From: Malachius bipustulatus | Lineage: Eukaryota; Arthropoda; Insecta; Coleoptera; Melyridae | Direction: 5' to 3' | Length of the DNA stretch: 64,000 bases | Assembly (NCBI GenBank): GCA_910589415.1 | Contig: OU342630.1 | Coordinates: forward strand, 1,922,001-1,986,000 | Program-made: the position numbers and the translations under genes | Shown: piece after piece, positions 12,207 to 23,694 of the stretch | Layout: every line of letters begins with the position of its first letter | Numbering within the stretch: the first letter of the stretch is position 1 | Notes under the pieces: model-generated | Told to the model about the DNA's origin: nothing | What the model saw: the letters and a program-made list of their open reading frames with translations, nothing else | Database searches by the model: none

Positions 12207-13442
12207 TTAATACCGCTCGGTGGCGACATTGCCAGTCGGACTTCCCGAGTCGCGTTTCGTTTTAGTTCGTAGTATCTGTAGAGAAGAGGACAGTTAATAT
12301 AAGGGGTGGAGCACATCAGTGTGGGTGATTCCTGTATAATATTCTAAAACAAACACCTGTTTCATTCAATTGTTTTTCAAATATAATGTCTCACAGCTAG
12401 AGAGCAACTCTTCACCCACTCAGTAGGTAAGTGTGAAAAATTCTCTGTAATACTGCTTGTTATCTTGCAACAGCGCGGTGAAAGTGGTGAAGGTCGAGTG
12501 GTAAGCCAAGATGGCTAATCTCATTTCATTTTTAAAATTTCATTAATTATTTATTACTGTTTATATTATTAACTGTTACTTTTGCTTCATCATTATTACA
12601 TCATTGACGGGAGTTCGTCTCTTTTTACCATGGATGCCTTTTTCAACATCAAGACCCATCAGGACCGATGACACACCGATCATGACCGGCTAGCGCAAGC
12701 ACCGGCATCAGCACCAACACCAACACCAGGAGGATTCCCAGGCAGCACGGTGCCATGTACCCACGGCACGACCAGCACTAACACCAGCACCTTCACTATT
12801 CATGGTACATCCCCGGGAAGTCGTGTTGAACACTTTTGAGGCAGGCAACAACACCACCTGCTTTAAGATAAGTAGTTCAGCTCTTCACTGGTGTACCTAG
12901 CCTGGTTGCTATTTTCATTTTTCAATCATTGCTTTTTAATTGTCATTTCACCTCCAGGGCTCTGGGGCCCCATTATGTCAATAATTTTTTCAGTTCTTTT
13001 TTTTTCCTATTTAATAAAGCAATTTTTTCTATTATTAATATCAATATAATTATTAATATTATCAATTATCAATATAATTAAATTCAATATAATTTTTGTA
13101 TGTAACTATTTTATCTTTCTAATTTACTCGTTCCATAATTTCCATAAATCACCTGTTTTATTATTATAATTCTTTCATACTCTTCATGAATTTAATACCT
13201 ATTTCATTGTTAATTGTATACCTACCTGTGATACCATTTGTAATTCACCAACAATTGTGATTTCTCATTTTTTGTGATATTTGAATTTATTCCATTTAAT
13301 TGATATATTTTGTGATATTTAATCTATATAATATATAAAGTTTATTTAAACAACTGACTGGCATACCAGTTTGCCCTAAGACACAGTATACAAAATATTA
13401 CTTAAAAAATAAAATAAAATTATTAAATGAAAATTATTGCAA
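12207..13442. other. Non-coding spacer with a CACCAA-rich patch
   Basis: No supported gene. About 12690-12830 is enriched in 'caccaacacc', 'ccagcac' and similar text, and is more GC-rich than its surroundings. From about 13020 to 13120 the sequence is an AT-rich run of 'aatataatt' variants. Confidence 0.4.
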
Positions 13443-13450
13443 AAAAAAAA

Positions 13451-13942
13451 TTATTGTAATTTCGGCTTAAAACCAAAAAGATGGTTTCTTAAAATGTACG
13501 TTGAACTTTTCAGAATTTTGATTACAATTTCCATGTCTAAAGATTTATTTAATCCAAAAAATTTCCTAAATTCAATATATTTTTCAACTAAAGTTCCTCT
13601 AGAGCCGAAAAATAGTCCGATAACTTCAATATTTTTAACTTGAAATTTTGATTTATAATGTGGTATAGTTGGCTCGTAAATTTGACATTTTTCTAAGTGG
13701 ACGTCCTCTGGTTGATTTTGGTGTTTTTCAAATCTTATTGTAGGGTCAATTATGAATCCTCTATCCAGTTTTCTATCTATTGCCAAAATGTCAATTCTTC
13801 TGATGCTGTCTTCAATGGATAATCCAGATATTTCTTGGTGTACTTCAAAACCTTTTTCCAGTAACGCATTCGCCAACATTTCTCTTATATCGTTGTTACT
13901 TTTGATTCGTAAAGTTTCTCCGTAATGACAATAAAAAATTTA
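13451..13942 (-). pseudogene. RLE-type LINE, C-terminal zinc motif and nuclease domain fragment
   Basis: The minus frame is open from 13942 to 13451. It starts 'FYCHYGETLRIKSNNDIREM', consistent with the last Cys-His of the zinc knuckle in R2/R4-type elements. It continues 'ALLEKGFEVHQEI', 'RRIDILAIDRKLDRGFIID' (the nuclease core, an acidic R.D....D pattern) and 'YEPTIPHYKSKF', then 'IEVIGLFFGSRGTLV'. This is the restriction-like endonuclease region that follows the RT in such LINEs. The RT itself is missing upstream, so it is a truncated 3' fragment. I assign it by motif pattern from memory. Confidence 0.6.
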
Positions 13943-14624
13943 TTATCTATTTTTCTGTATATTTATATTTATTACTTTAATAAAAACTGTTAAAATTTGC
14001 TTGTGAATTTTCTTCTGCCAGTGACGTTGTTCATTTGTGTGCATTGCCATAACAATAGTTAAATTTTCATTTTGAGCTAGCTGGCTGCTAAATAGCATTC
14101 CTAACCTCCCCGAAAATTGCTCGGGGTGGAACGGAAGGTTATATACTGATCTGAAAAACGACGTCACTAGAATATGGAGAATGAAACATGTCTACACTTA
14201 ACCCATAGTTATATCCACGACAGGTGTAGCAAAATTCTTCTGGAAAACTTGAAAAGAATCAATTTAGGTCCAAACTTACATGAGCTGATCCAGAAAGCCG
14301 TAATAATAAATACTTTCCACATGGTCAGAAAATTCCTTCAAGAATAAACAGTCAAGTTGTTTTGATCAGATCCGCAACTTGATACAAAAACCATCTAATT
14401 AGGAAGTTGAGATGAAAATTGATAATAATAATAATTATTATTTTTTTTTATCGTTATCAATAATACTTGTGTGAAATGATGTATTTTGGCAGATAAGTTG
14501 TTAAATTGAGCTGCCATGTTGGTTTAAATTCTTGAAAAAAGAAACTTTATATCTTGGTAACGAAAGGTCGAGAAAACAATTATTGTTTTAAATTTAGTCA
14601 TTCCGAACATCTTTTACAACACCC
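13943..14624. other. Non-coding spacer before the BEL element
   Basis: No gene is supported. A 74-codon minus frame (13943-14167) has no recognised motif. About 14413-14470 is a palindromic low-complexity AAT/ATT tract. The last bases, 'ttttacaacaccc', read in reverse as a mariner-like end ('gggtgttgtaaaa'), into which the BEL element has inserted. Confidence 0.4.
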
Positions 14625-14816
14625 TGTTTACTGCAAAATTGAATTTTTTTAAATGTTTATTATTTTAGTGACCTATGCTAAAAAATTATAATTACGTTGT
14701 CATGACAATAACAATGAGAATTGTAAAATTATTATAAAAAAAAATTTTCGAGAAAAAGTCATGAATTTTATGTTATAAAAATTAAAAATCAAATTAAAGA
14801 GAAAACACAGTTAACA
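14625..14816 (+). repeat. BEL/Pao 5' LTR
   Basis: 192 bp, starting TG and ending CA. It is identical to 21000-21191 except for 'attacgttg' against 'attatgttg' and one A/T change in the A-rich run near its middle. AT-rich, with no clear TATA box assigned. Confidence 0.95.
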
Positions 14817-14817
14817 T

Positions 14818-14835
14818 TGGTCCTTCGAGCACTGG
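14818..14835 (+). promoter_or_regulatory. Primer-binding site
   Basis: TGGTCCTTCGAGCACTGG starts two bases after the 5' LTR. A TGG complementing the tRNA 3' CCA in this place is the standard minus-strand priming site. I do not name the tRNA. Confidence 0.7.
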
Positions 14836-15712
14836 ATATTTGAAAGTAGCCAACGATCAGTTATTTAATTCTGGTTTGGATTTTGAAGGAGTGAAGCTAT
14901 CGTGCCGTAAGTCCTATCCCGAGTCCCATCCTTCTCCTTTTCGAGTAATATTTTATGGCTTTCAATTTAGCAACCCGTGTATAAAACCTTTTTAGATATG
15001 AAATTAATACAATCGGTATTTCTTTGATTATCTGGAATTATACGAAGGCACTACTTTCTGAATATCTACTAAGTAATTAGCATTTTTTTGTTGTGGTATA
15101 AATTGTATATCACAAAATAAATAAGTAATATCGAATTCTGAGGTACCTTCCTGATAATTGCATGCCTTAATAAACTTTTATATTGTTTCGCATACAGCCT
15201 GTAGTCTGTATTTAATTGAAAAATTGGTAAGATATCTATATTAATATTGTCGTACTGTACAGCATATCGAGTCTGTAATTCATTTAAAATTTCGTAAGAT
15301 ATCTTTATCGCATTTTTCACGTCTACTTTTTCGTTGTCTTACAGCATTGCGACTGTAATTAATATAAAAATCGTATAATATCGCAATTATTTAGCATATT
15401 GATGCTATTATTATTGGAATTGAACTCTTTATTGTCAGTTAAAAAGATAATTTTTAGTAATTTGTAATTTGTGATTGCTAATTCGGGCAATTGACAGCAT
15501 TATTGTGCGTGTATTTTGAAGTATTATTGACATTTAGAAATACATATTATTGACTTCATTATTATATTTTTTGGCACCTACGTTGATTTGGTGTACTTAT
15601 TGAAACTGGATTACAAGATTGTTGTTTATTACTAGCTTATTAATTATTATTAGCCTGTTGAAATTTGTATACAAGATAGGTAAATATTGATATAATTTCT
15701 TGCGTATTAAAG
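14836..15712 (+). other. BEL/Pao leader
   Basis: 877 bp of non-coding leader between the primer-binding site and the gag start. AT-rich; a minus-strand 83-codon frame (15069-15320) in it has no recognised content. Confidence 0.6.
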
Positions 15713-18700
15713 ATGGCTGAAGAAAAAGCTGATAAAACTTTGGCGGAGTTAGTTGCAAGAAGAGGTGTACTTAAGTCTACTCTTACTAAATTTTCTACAT
15801 TTCTTAAAGATTTTAATGTTTCAAAAGGAATGATCGTGCTATCCACTAGATTAGAAAAGGTTGAAAGTATTTGGGCAGAATTCGATATTGTTCAGTCTCA
15901 AATAGAAGTATTAACAGATAATGCAGCAAATCAAATGAAACAAAGAGACGATTTCGAAGATACTTATTTTGATTTGGTATGCAGTGCCAAAGAAAGTATT
16001 GCTAACTCCTGTCGCGAAAGCTTGAATGTCTCGGAATTGCCACAACCAGATAACTCGATAGCATTGGCTGCAAATAGTCAAATCAGGTTACCATTTATCA
16101 ATCTTCCTGAATTTAATGGAAGGTATGAAGATTGGGGATCATTTTATGAGTCATTTAATGTTCTTATATATGGTAATTCATCGTTGTCGAATATTCAAAA
16201 GTTTATCTATTTAAAATCTGTTCTCCGTGGTCCAGCTACTGATCTTTTGCATTCCTTGCCTGTCAATAATGATAATTACAATACAGCATGGGCTTTATTA
16301 CGTGAAAGGTTTGATAATAAGAGGTTGATTATTCATACTCATGTTAAAACACTTTTTGATTTACCTGTCGTTCCTAAGGATTGCTCAGGATCCTTTCGTG
16401 AGTTAGTGGATGAATATTTCAAAAATATAAGGGCTTTGAGTAATCTAGGTGAAGCTACCAACCAGTGGGGTAGTCTATTAATTTATTTAATTTGCACAAA
16501 ACTCGATGTAAATTCAAAAAAGGAATGGGAAGAGAGTTCAATAAAAAACAAAACTTCGTCTAACATTGATCATTTTAATACGTTTTTGAAAGAACGCTGT
16601 GAATTGCTTGAAACTCTTCATTCAAGTGTAAATAATCCTCGTAAATCTGTAGATAAAAAATCATTCTCAAAGCCATTTGATAAAAGGTTTGAAGAAAAAG
16701 CATATTCTATGGTTTCATCGAATAAGAATTATTCTCCGAAATGCATAATGTGTAGTGGGAGTCATTATATATACTTCTGTAAGAAATTTCTTGACCTTCC
16801 AATTAATTCTAGATTTTTAGAAGTCAAGAAACTTAAAGCTTGCTTGGTTTGTTTGCGTATACGACACGAAAGTGCAGAATGTCGTGCGGAACCATGTCGT
16901 AAGTGTCAAAAGAAGCACAATACTTTGTTACATTTCGAATTTGTCGAGGAAAATGAAGATTCTCAGATTTCGAACGTTGATATGGTGTCAACAGAACTTA
17001 ATTCAAACGAGACTGTTTCTGTTCATTGTGCACAGAAAAATAATTGTTGTAATATTTTATTGTCCACAGCGGTGGTTCTTGTATATGATCATCTCAACAA
17101 TCCAATAAAATGTCGAGCTCTTTTAGACTCGGGAAGTATGTCAAATTTCATTACCAAAAAATTAAGTGAACGTCTTGGGTTACCATTACAGAAAATTAAT
17201 TTACCTGTTGTTGGAATTAATCAACAATCCACTTCCATTTCGAGGAAAATGTCGGTAAAATTTAAATCCTTATACAATAATTACCATCAGAATCTTACTT
17301 TTTTGGTGTTGGAAAAAATTACAGATAAAATTCCTTTGTTGCCGTTCGATAAATCTGAAATTGACATACCCCGGGGTATCACGCTAGCGGATCCTGATTT
17401 CAACAAATCTGAAGAAATTGATTTGTTATTAGGAGCTAGTATTTTTTTCGATTTGTTATGCGTTGGGCAAATAAAATCACATCCGTGTAGCCCTATATTT
17501 CAAAAATCAAAATTAGGTTGGATCATTTCGGGTCCTGTTTCTATGAATTCTCCAAAATTGTCTAAGACTACTTGTAACTTGTCGATCGAGCAGAATAATG
17601 AGATTTTAAATTCGTTGGAACGGTTTTGGAGAATCGAAAACTATACATCTATGTCGCCCAAATTAACCACGACTGGCCTTTACTGTGAAAATCATTTTGT
17701 TTCGAATTGTTCTAGGACTAATTCAGGTCGTTTTGTAGTGTCGTTGCCATTTAAAGAACCGGTTGAAAAATTGGGAGATTCTCGTGAAGGTGCAATACAA
17801 AGATTTTACTCTTTGGAAAGAAAATTTAAAAATAATCCCGAACTAAAACAGAAATATGGTGAATTTATTCATGAATACAAACAACTCGGACATATGACTA
17901 AAATCACAAACATCGATGACATAAATAAAAAGGAAAAGGTTTACTATCTTCCGCACCATGGTGTTCTAAAAGAGTCAAGTCTAACTACTAAACTTCGAGT
18001 AGTGTTTGACGCTTCTGCGAAAAGCAGTTCAGGGTATTCTTTGAATGATATTTTAATGGTTGGTCCAGTCATACAGGATGATTTGTTTGAGATTTTGTTG
18101 CGTTTCAGAACTCATAATTATGTCGTAATTGCTGATGCCGAAAAAATGTATCGACAGGTTCTAATAGAGGAAAGTCAACGGGATCTGCAACGCATTGTTT
18201 GGCGCGATAATTCAATTAATGATCTGGAACATTATCGTTTGAATACAGTCACTTATGGTCTATCTCCTAGTTCTTTTTTAGCCATAAGAGTGTTGTTTCA
18301 ATTAGCTTTCGATAACATGCATAGTTTCCCTGAGGCAAGTAGTGCTATAACCAAGGATTTCTATGTGGATGATTTAATAACAGGTTCAGATACTATTGAT
18401 AAGGTTATTAAATTAAAAAATGAAATTAACTTGATTTTAGAGAGTGGCGGTTTTAATCTACGGAAATGGGTTTCCAATGACCCAAAAATTTTGGAAAGTT
18501 CCGAAAAAGGTTCTGACGTGTCTCAGTATTTAATTACAGATAATACTTGTATCAAAACTCTTGGTTTGATTTGGAATTCTAAGGAAGACATATTTCGAAT
18601 TACTACAAATATTTATATCCCAGAAGATCGTGTAACGAAAATAATTATTTTGTCGTCTATAGCTCAGATTTTTGATCCTTTAGGTTTAGTAGGCCCAGCA

Positions 18701-20909
18701 GTAATTAAAATTAAAATTATGTTACAAAAATTGTGGCAACTGGGCACTCAATGGGATGAAGCTATAACTGTGGATATTTTCACAGAATTTACAAGGTTTC
18801 GCAAAGAATTATCGAAATTGTCAGAATTAAAAATTCCTAGACACATTGTGTTGCCAAATTCTATTTCTGTGCAGTTGCATGGTTTTTGCGACGCATCGCA
18901 AACCTCATATGGATGTTGTTTGTATTTACGTTCATCTGACTCAAGTGGTAATATTTTGTCTAGGTTGATATGTGCTAAGTCTCGTGTGGCACCACTGAAA
19001 GTGATTTCGTTACCAAGATTAGAACTTTGTGGAGCTCTTCTACTAGCTGAGCTAATTTCTAAAACAATTAAGGCATTAAATATAAAAATAAACAATATTT
19101 TCTTGTGGTGTGACTCAACTATTGTTCTCGGTTGGATAATCACAGAGCCAGCTAATCTACAGGTCTTTGTCGCCAACAGAGTCGCAGAAATCCAGCGTTT
19201 AACTGAAGGACAATCTTGGAACCATGTTAGGTCGCAGGATAATCCTGCTGACGTAATTTCGCGGGGAATCGAACCACAAAAATTATTATATTGTAATATT
19301 TGGTGGTCGGGTCCTTCTTGGTTGATTCAGGATAGCCACTTTTGGCCAAAAACTTCAGTTGATCTGCCGGTAGAATTGCCAGAAACTCGAAAGGTAAATA
19401 CCGTACATACAGAATTGTCACATTTGATCGTTAACAAATGTGATATATTTAGTAGATTCTCATCTTTAGGTAAGTTACAACGTGTAGTCGCATATTGTCT
19501 AAGGTTTAAATCTAATTGTAAAAGGACAAGAATTTGTCGTGATTTTGGTTTCCTTGGCTTAAAAGAAATGGACTATGCATTAAATCTAATAATTAAGTTG
19601 AGTCAGTCGGTTGAATTCTCGAATGATATTAATCGTTTACATTTAAAGAAGCCGCTTTCTCCCAAGAGCAAGCTCCTGTCATTAAGTCCCTTTCTGGATT
19701 CGGAAAATATTCTTAGAGTTGGGGGAAGGTTGTCAAAAGCAAACATACCTACTGAACAAAAATTTCCTATCGTATTGCCAGCTAATCATCCCTTTACGAA
19801 GTTAGTTATTTTACATGAACATATTCGAAATGGGCATGCCGGTCCTTGTCTAACATTATATGCAATACGTAGTAAGTATTGGCCTTTGAAGGGAAAAAGT
19901 GTCGTCAGAAAAATAACTCGTTCTTGTATTATTTGTTTCAAGGCTAGGCCCGTCAGTTCTGATCCTTTTATGGGTGATTTGCCTGCTGAACGCATCACAC
20001 CTTCTCGGCCATTCCTAAACAGTGGTGTCGATTTTGCAGGACCATTTTTAATAAAGGATGGCAAGCTTAAAAATAGAAAATTAATAAAATGTTACTTATG
20101 CGTCTTTATTTGTTTGTGGTCAAAGGCCTTTGGAACTTGTTGGAGATTTGTCCACAGATTCGTTTTTAAATTGTCTTAAAAGATTTGTTTCTCGAAGGGG
20201 AATTTGTAGGTCCATTTGGTCTGATAATGGCACCAACTTTGTAGGTGCCAACAATGAGTTGAGGGATATCATAAAAAAGGTATCTAATAATGAAAATGTT
20301 GTCAATTGGTTGAATAATACAAGCATAACTTGGAAATTTTCTCCTGCCAGATCTCCACATTTTGGTGGTATATGGGAGGCGGCAGTAAAGAGTTCAAAAT
20401 ATCACTTGTCTCGTATATTAGCGAACTCAAAATTAAGTTATGAAGGTTTATACACTGTGATTGTTCAGATAGAAGGTATCATGAACTCCCGTCCCTTAAC
20501 ATCCTTATCAGATGACCCCTTAGAATTAATTCCCCTCACTCCTGGCCATTTTCTCATCGGAGAGCCCCTCACTGCGGTACCTCAAGTAAATGTGGAAGAC
20601 ATCAAGCCAGCCCGGTTGAATGAATTTCAACACCTGCAGCAAATGGTGCAGCATTTTTGGAAGCGATGGTCACAGGAGTATTTGGGTAGTCTTCAACAAC
20701 GCCACAAGTGGACTGATAAAACTAAAGAAGAAATCAAAGAAGGAAAATTGGTGATTCTACGACGTGAGAATACAGCTCCTCTGAACTGGCCGATGGGTCG
20801 TATAGTTGGACTACATCCCGGCCATGATGGAGTTGTGCGTGTGGTCAGCGTGAAAACATTAAATGGAACAGTGAAACGAGCTTTAAATCAAGTTTGTTTT
20901 TTGCCCTAG
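15713..20909 (+). pseudogene. BEL/Pao gag-pol polyprotein, one frameshift in integrase
   Basis: The start is the ATG in 'aagATGGct', the first in a frame open for 1488 codons. The Gag (DUF1759-like) region runs to about residue 340, followed by Cys/His clusters 'CIMCSGSHYIYFC' and 'CRKCQKKH' (about 344-405). Next are the aspartic protease 'ALLDSGSMSNFI' (about 468), the RT with 'VIADAEKMYRQ' (about 808) and 'YVDDLITGS' (about 884), the RNase H 'GFCDASQTSYG' (about 1056), the integrase zinc finger H..H...'CIICF' (about 1366-1407) and the first catalytic Asp in 'GVDFAGPF' (about 1439). Around 20125 the frame shifts. The other frame continues with 'WSDNGTNFVGA' (second Asp), 'GGIWEAAVKSSK' (Glu) and the BEL C-terminal tail to 20909. 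Full length apart from this lesion. Confidence 0.92.
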
Positions 20910-20985
20910 ACAATACAAGTTATTATTTTTTTTGTTGTTTTTTGTCAATTAATTAGATTGTTTTGAAAGGTATACTTAATCCTTT

Positions 20986-20999
20986 CAAAGGGGGCAGAT
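20986..20999 (+). promoter_or_regulatory. Polypurine tract
   Basis: 'caaagggggcagat' abuts the 3' LTR and would prime plus-strand synthesis. The spacing to the TG of the LTR is zero. Confidence 0.8.
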
Positions 21000-21191
21000 T
21001 GTTTACTGCAAAATTGAATTTTTTTAAATGTTTATTATTTTAGTGACCTATGCTAAAAAATTATAATTATGTTGTCATGACAATAACAATGAGAATTGTA
21101 AAATTATTATAATAAAAAATTTTCGAGAAAAAGTCATGAATTTTATGTTATAAAAATTAAAAATCAAATTAAAGAGAAAACACAGTTAACA
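21000..21191 (+). repeat. BEL/Pao 3' LTR
   Basis: 192 bp, same ends as the 5' LTR with two substitutions. It is followed by the CACCC target duplication. Confidence 0.95.
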
Positions 21192-21229
21192 CACCCTATC
21201 GGGATTTATTTATGCAATTCAAACTCCTT

Positions 21230-21560
21230 TTTTGAACCTTCCTTTTTTGTCTATTAACCTACAGTTTGCCCACGGATGAAGGAAATTTTAGGGAAAAATT
21301 TATTGAAACATAAGAACAATACACAAAGTTATTCTACGTAGTTGCCATCTGTCTCCATACATTTTTCTCCTCTTTTTAGGAATAGCAGGTTGGTTTAGTT
21401 CATTGATAAACTTTTTCAAAATTTTTCTTCTGATAAACTTTATTTCAAAATACCCCATAAAACAATCTAGTGGCGTGAGATCAGGTGATCTGGCAGGGTA
21501 ATGGACAGGACCAAGCCTACTAATCCATTTTCCATCAAATTCAAAATTCTCACTTAGCTA
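21230..21560 (-). pseudogene. Mariner-like transposase C-terminal remnant
   Basis: The minus strand (about 21437-21545) reads 'DGKWISRLGPVHYPARSPDL' followed by 'TPLDCFMGYFEIK', the conserved C-terminal block of Tc1/mariner DDE/D transposases (usually W-RSPDLTPLDFFLWG). Only this block and a degraded tail toward 21230 survive, with stops. The element's end may be the 'CACCCTA' into which BEL inserted. Confidence 0.6.
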
Positions 21561-22014
21561 TTGTCCTACTAAAGCTATAGTATGTGCAAGGGCATGGCAT
21601 TCACCTTTCTGCTATAATACAGTCAACAGTCAATACATGGTTCTGGTTCCAGAGTAACTTCGAAGAATCACTGAAAACAATGATAAGCAACGCCGTAAAT
21701 TAAGTAACTCAACCTGCGACTATTCGTAAAGTCGATTAATTTACGATGAATTCTTAAACACAGAAGGAGAGATGATAGTTGGCTTTAAGTAGGATTTTGC
21801 TTTTTATTTTTTATTTTATTTTCAACTTTCGTCTTTCTAATAATGGGTAGGTAATTTATTTGTTTTATTAATTATGTATGTAAGATTCTGACTGCTTGCA
21901 ATAACATCCTGCGTATCTCATATTTAAGAGCGTTTCCTGAGGTTTCTCGAGAACGCAGAGTTCTTTTTTTAAAGAATGACTTTTTTCGTAAAATAACTTA
22001 ACATACTTAAAATA
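21561..22014. other. Non-coding spacer
   Basis: No supported feature between the two mariner-like remnants. Confidence 0.4.
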
Positions 22015-22717
22015 CAGGGTGTTCTACAAGCTCTACGACAAACTTTGACAGATGGTAGGTTGCTTGATTTTAAACATATTTTTTTTTAATAAACATGGGT
22101 CCGATTCGTTTTTGTTTAGAAGTTACAAGCATTTAACCTTTATTAACAATCAACAATAAAAATTTAAATTAAATGATAATCACAAAACTTAAGACTATAA
22201 AAATTGTTCGAAATGTCCACCCTCAGCTTGAATGCAAGCCTCACATCGACGAACTAAAGATTCGGTCACTCGAAGAATGAGATTTGGATCATTTCTTATT
22301 TGGTTAGCTGCGCATCTTGAATTCTTTCAAGTAACTGCTGATGGGTAGCGATTTCAACATGGTAGGCCAGCTGCTTCATGTGTCCCCATAAATAAAAATC
22401 CAGAGGATTCAGATCGGGAGAACGAGGTGGCCATGATATTGGACCTCCTTGACCTATCCATTTATTCGGGAAATGTTCATTTAGCCAAGCAGCAACTTGT
22501 CTTCCTCTATGTGGTGGTGCACCGTCATGCTGATACCACATATTTTGAATAATATTGAGTTGCACGTCATCAATAAACTCTAAAAGGTCGTGTTCTTTAA
22601 ATGCTTGTAACTTCTAAACAAAAACGAATCGGACCCATGTTTATTAAAAAAAATATGTTTAAAATCAAGCAACCTATCATCTGTCAAAGTTTGTCATAGA
22701 GCTTGTAGAACACCCTG
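22015..22717 (-). mobile_element. Mariner-like deletion derivative with 120-bp TIRs
   Basis: It begins CAGGGTGTTCTACAAGC and ends with the reverse complement. The TIRs are 22015-22135 and 22598-22717 and nearly identical. TA flanks both ends (22013-22014 and 22718-22719), the Tc1/mariner target duplication. At 703 bp it is too short for a full transposase gene, so it is an internally deleted copy. Confidence 0.85.
22296..22565 (-). pseudogene. Mariner-like transposase, C-terminal fragment
   Basis: Ninety codons with 'MWYQHDGAPPHRGRQVAAWL', where the Asp of 'HDGAPPH' is the second catalytic Asp. Next come 'FPNKWIGQGGPISWPPRSPD' and 'LNPLDFYLWGHMKQLAY', where the Asp of 'NPLDF' is the third acidic position. 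The DNA-binding half and the first catalytic Asp are deleted. It sits inside the TIR element 22015-22717 and cannot be active alone. Confidence 0.85.
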
Positions 22718-22758
22718 TATACCTATATCCTGTATTTATATTTATAACCGTATTTACG

Positions 22759-23166
22759 GTTGTTGGGTTTTAGATTCTATTTGAAAACAATAACGAAAAA
22801 CACAACTGCTCAACGTTTCGGCTCCGATCAGAGTTTTATTCACAAAAATTTTACTTAAACTTGACGTTCCGTTTCAAAACATTCTATTTTATTTTTTTAT
22901 TTTGTTTAATTTTATTTAGGTATTATTATTTAATTTTCATTTGTGGCTTTAAAGTTTGAAGTCATTGTTTATGGTGTTGTAGTGGGTTGGCCGTTTACAA
23001 GGAAGTGTTGTTTTTTTAAATGGAACGTCAAGTTTAAGTAAAATTTTTGTGAACATGACCTGATGTCTCCGATGACTCTGTGAATTTCGGCTCTGATCGG
23101 AGCCGAAACGTTAAGCAGTTGTGTTTTTCGTTGATGTTTTTAAATAGAACCTAAACCCCAAAACCT
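22759..23166. repeat. Inverted repeat, possible Penelope-like terminal remnants
   Basis: The left arm (22759-22875) and right arm (23019-23166) are inverted copies, sharing 'cgaaaaacacaactgct', 'aacgtttcggctccgatca' and 'aagtttaagtaaaattttt'. The right arm has about 36 extra bases ('gagtcatcggag...' read in reverse). The text 'ggagccgaaacgtt' next to a CTGATG motif is the kind of segment found at the ends of Penelope-like elements. No protein lies between the arms. Confidence 0.6.
23060..23110 (+). other. Hammerhead-ribozyme-like core
   Basis: CTGATGT (23060-23066) is followed by CTCCGAT (23067-23073). A 22-base loop separates this from its perfect complement ATCGGAG (23096-23102), and then CC-GAAAC. 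That is the order CUGAUG-stem II-GAAA of a hammerhead core, with T where A is usual. A competing hairpin (TTCGGCTC/GAGCCGAA) overlaps. I could not identify stems I and III or a cleavage triplet with confidence. Confidence 0.3.
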
Positions 23167-23611
23167 TAAATACGTCTATACAACGCAAGAAAAATGGTTC
23201 AATAAACAAATAAATCAAATTATATTTATTACGTGATGCACCAAAAAATCCGTTAAGGGCTGAACGACAACAAAAACGGGCTAAATGTTTGCTGCGAGTA
23301 GTTGCTTGGCTTTGATGTTTTTTGTTTTTGTTATTATTATTGTTATTAATATTAATATACGTGTTAAGCTATACTGCTTGTCAGTATGTTTGTATGTATA
23401 AATAGGTTAACTTGGTTGATTTGTGTAATGCTTCGATGTGACTTTTGTTTTATTGATGACTTTGTTATTCCTGTTTTTGTTCATTCAGTGAGACTGAATA
23501 TTATTTATGATTGTTTGGGGTTACTTTTGGTTTATCTTTGTTATTATTAATTGTGTAGATACTTACTTTTTTGTTTCCTGTAAGTGGACCTGTTCTGTTG
23601 GGCAAATTGAT

Positions 23612-23612
<1 letters not shown>

Positions 23613-23688
<76 letters not shown>
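23613..23688 (+). repeat. (TAAA)n microsatellite
   Basis: About 19 uninterrupted TAAA units. It abuts the Gypsy fragment that starts near 23695. The preceding 23167-23612 shows no feature. Confidence 0.97.
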
Positions 23689-23694
23689 ACTTGA

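Larger units (their letters stand above)
14625..21191 (+). mobile_element. BEL/Pao LTR retrotransposon, near full length
   Basis: Two 192-bp LTRs, both TGTTTACTGC...AGTTAACA, flank a single long gag-pol frame. The element is bounded by a CACCC target duplication (14620-14624 and 21192-21196), the 5 bp usual for BEL/Pao. The LTRs differ at only two sites, a C/T and an A/T, so the insertion is recent relative to its neighbours. A primer-binding site, a leader of about 0.9 kb and a polypurine tract are all in place. One frameshift in the integrase is the only coding lesion I see. Confidence 0.95.

Noticed and set aside
18748..19176. Minus-strand open frames across the BEL pol (also 19227-19421, 19786-20064)
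   Set aside because: Antisense shadows of a well-supported polyprotein; no domain of their own.
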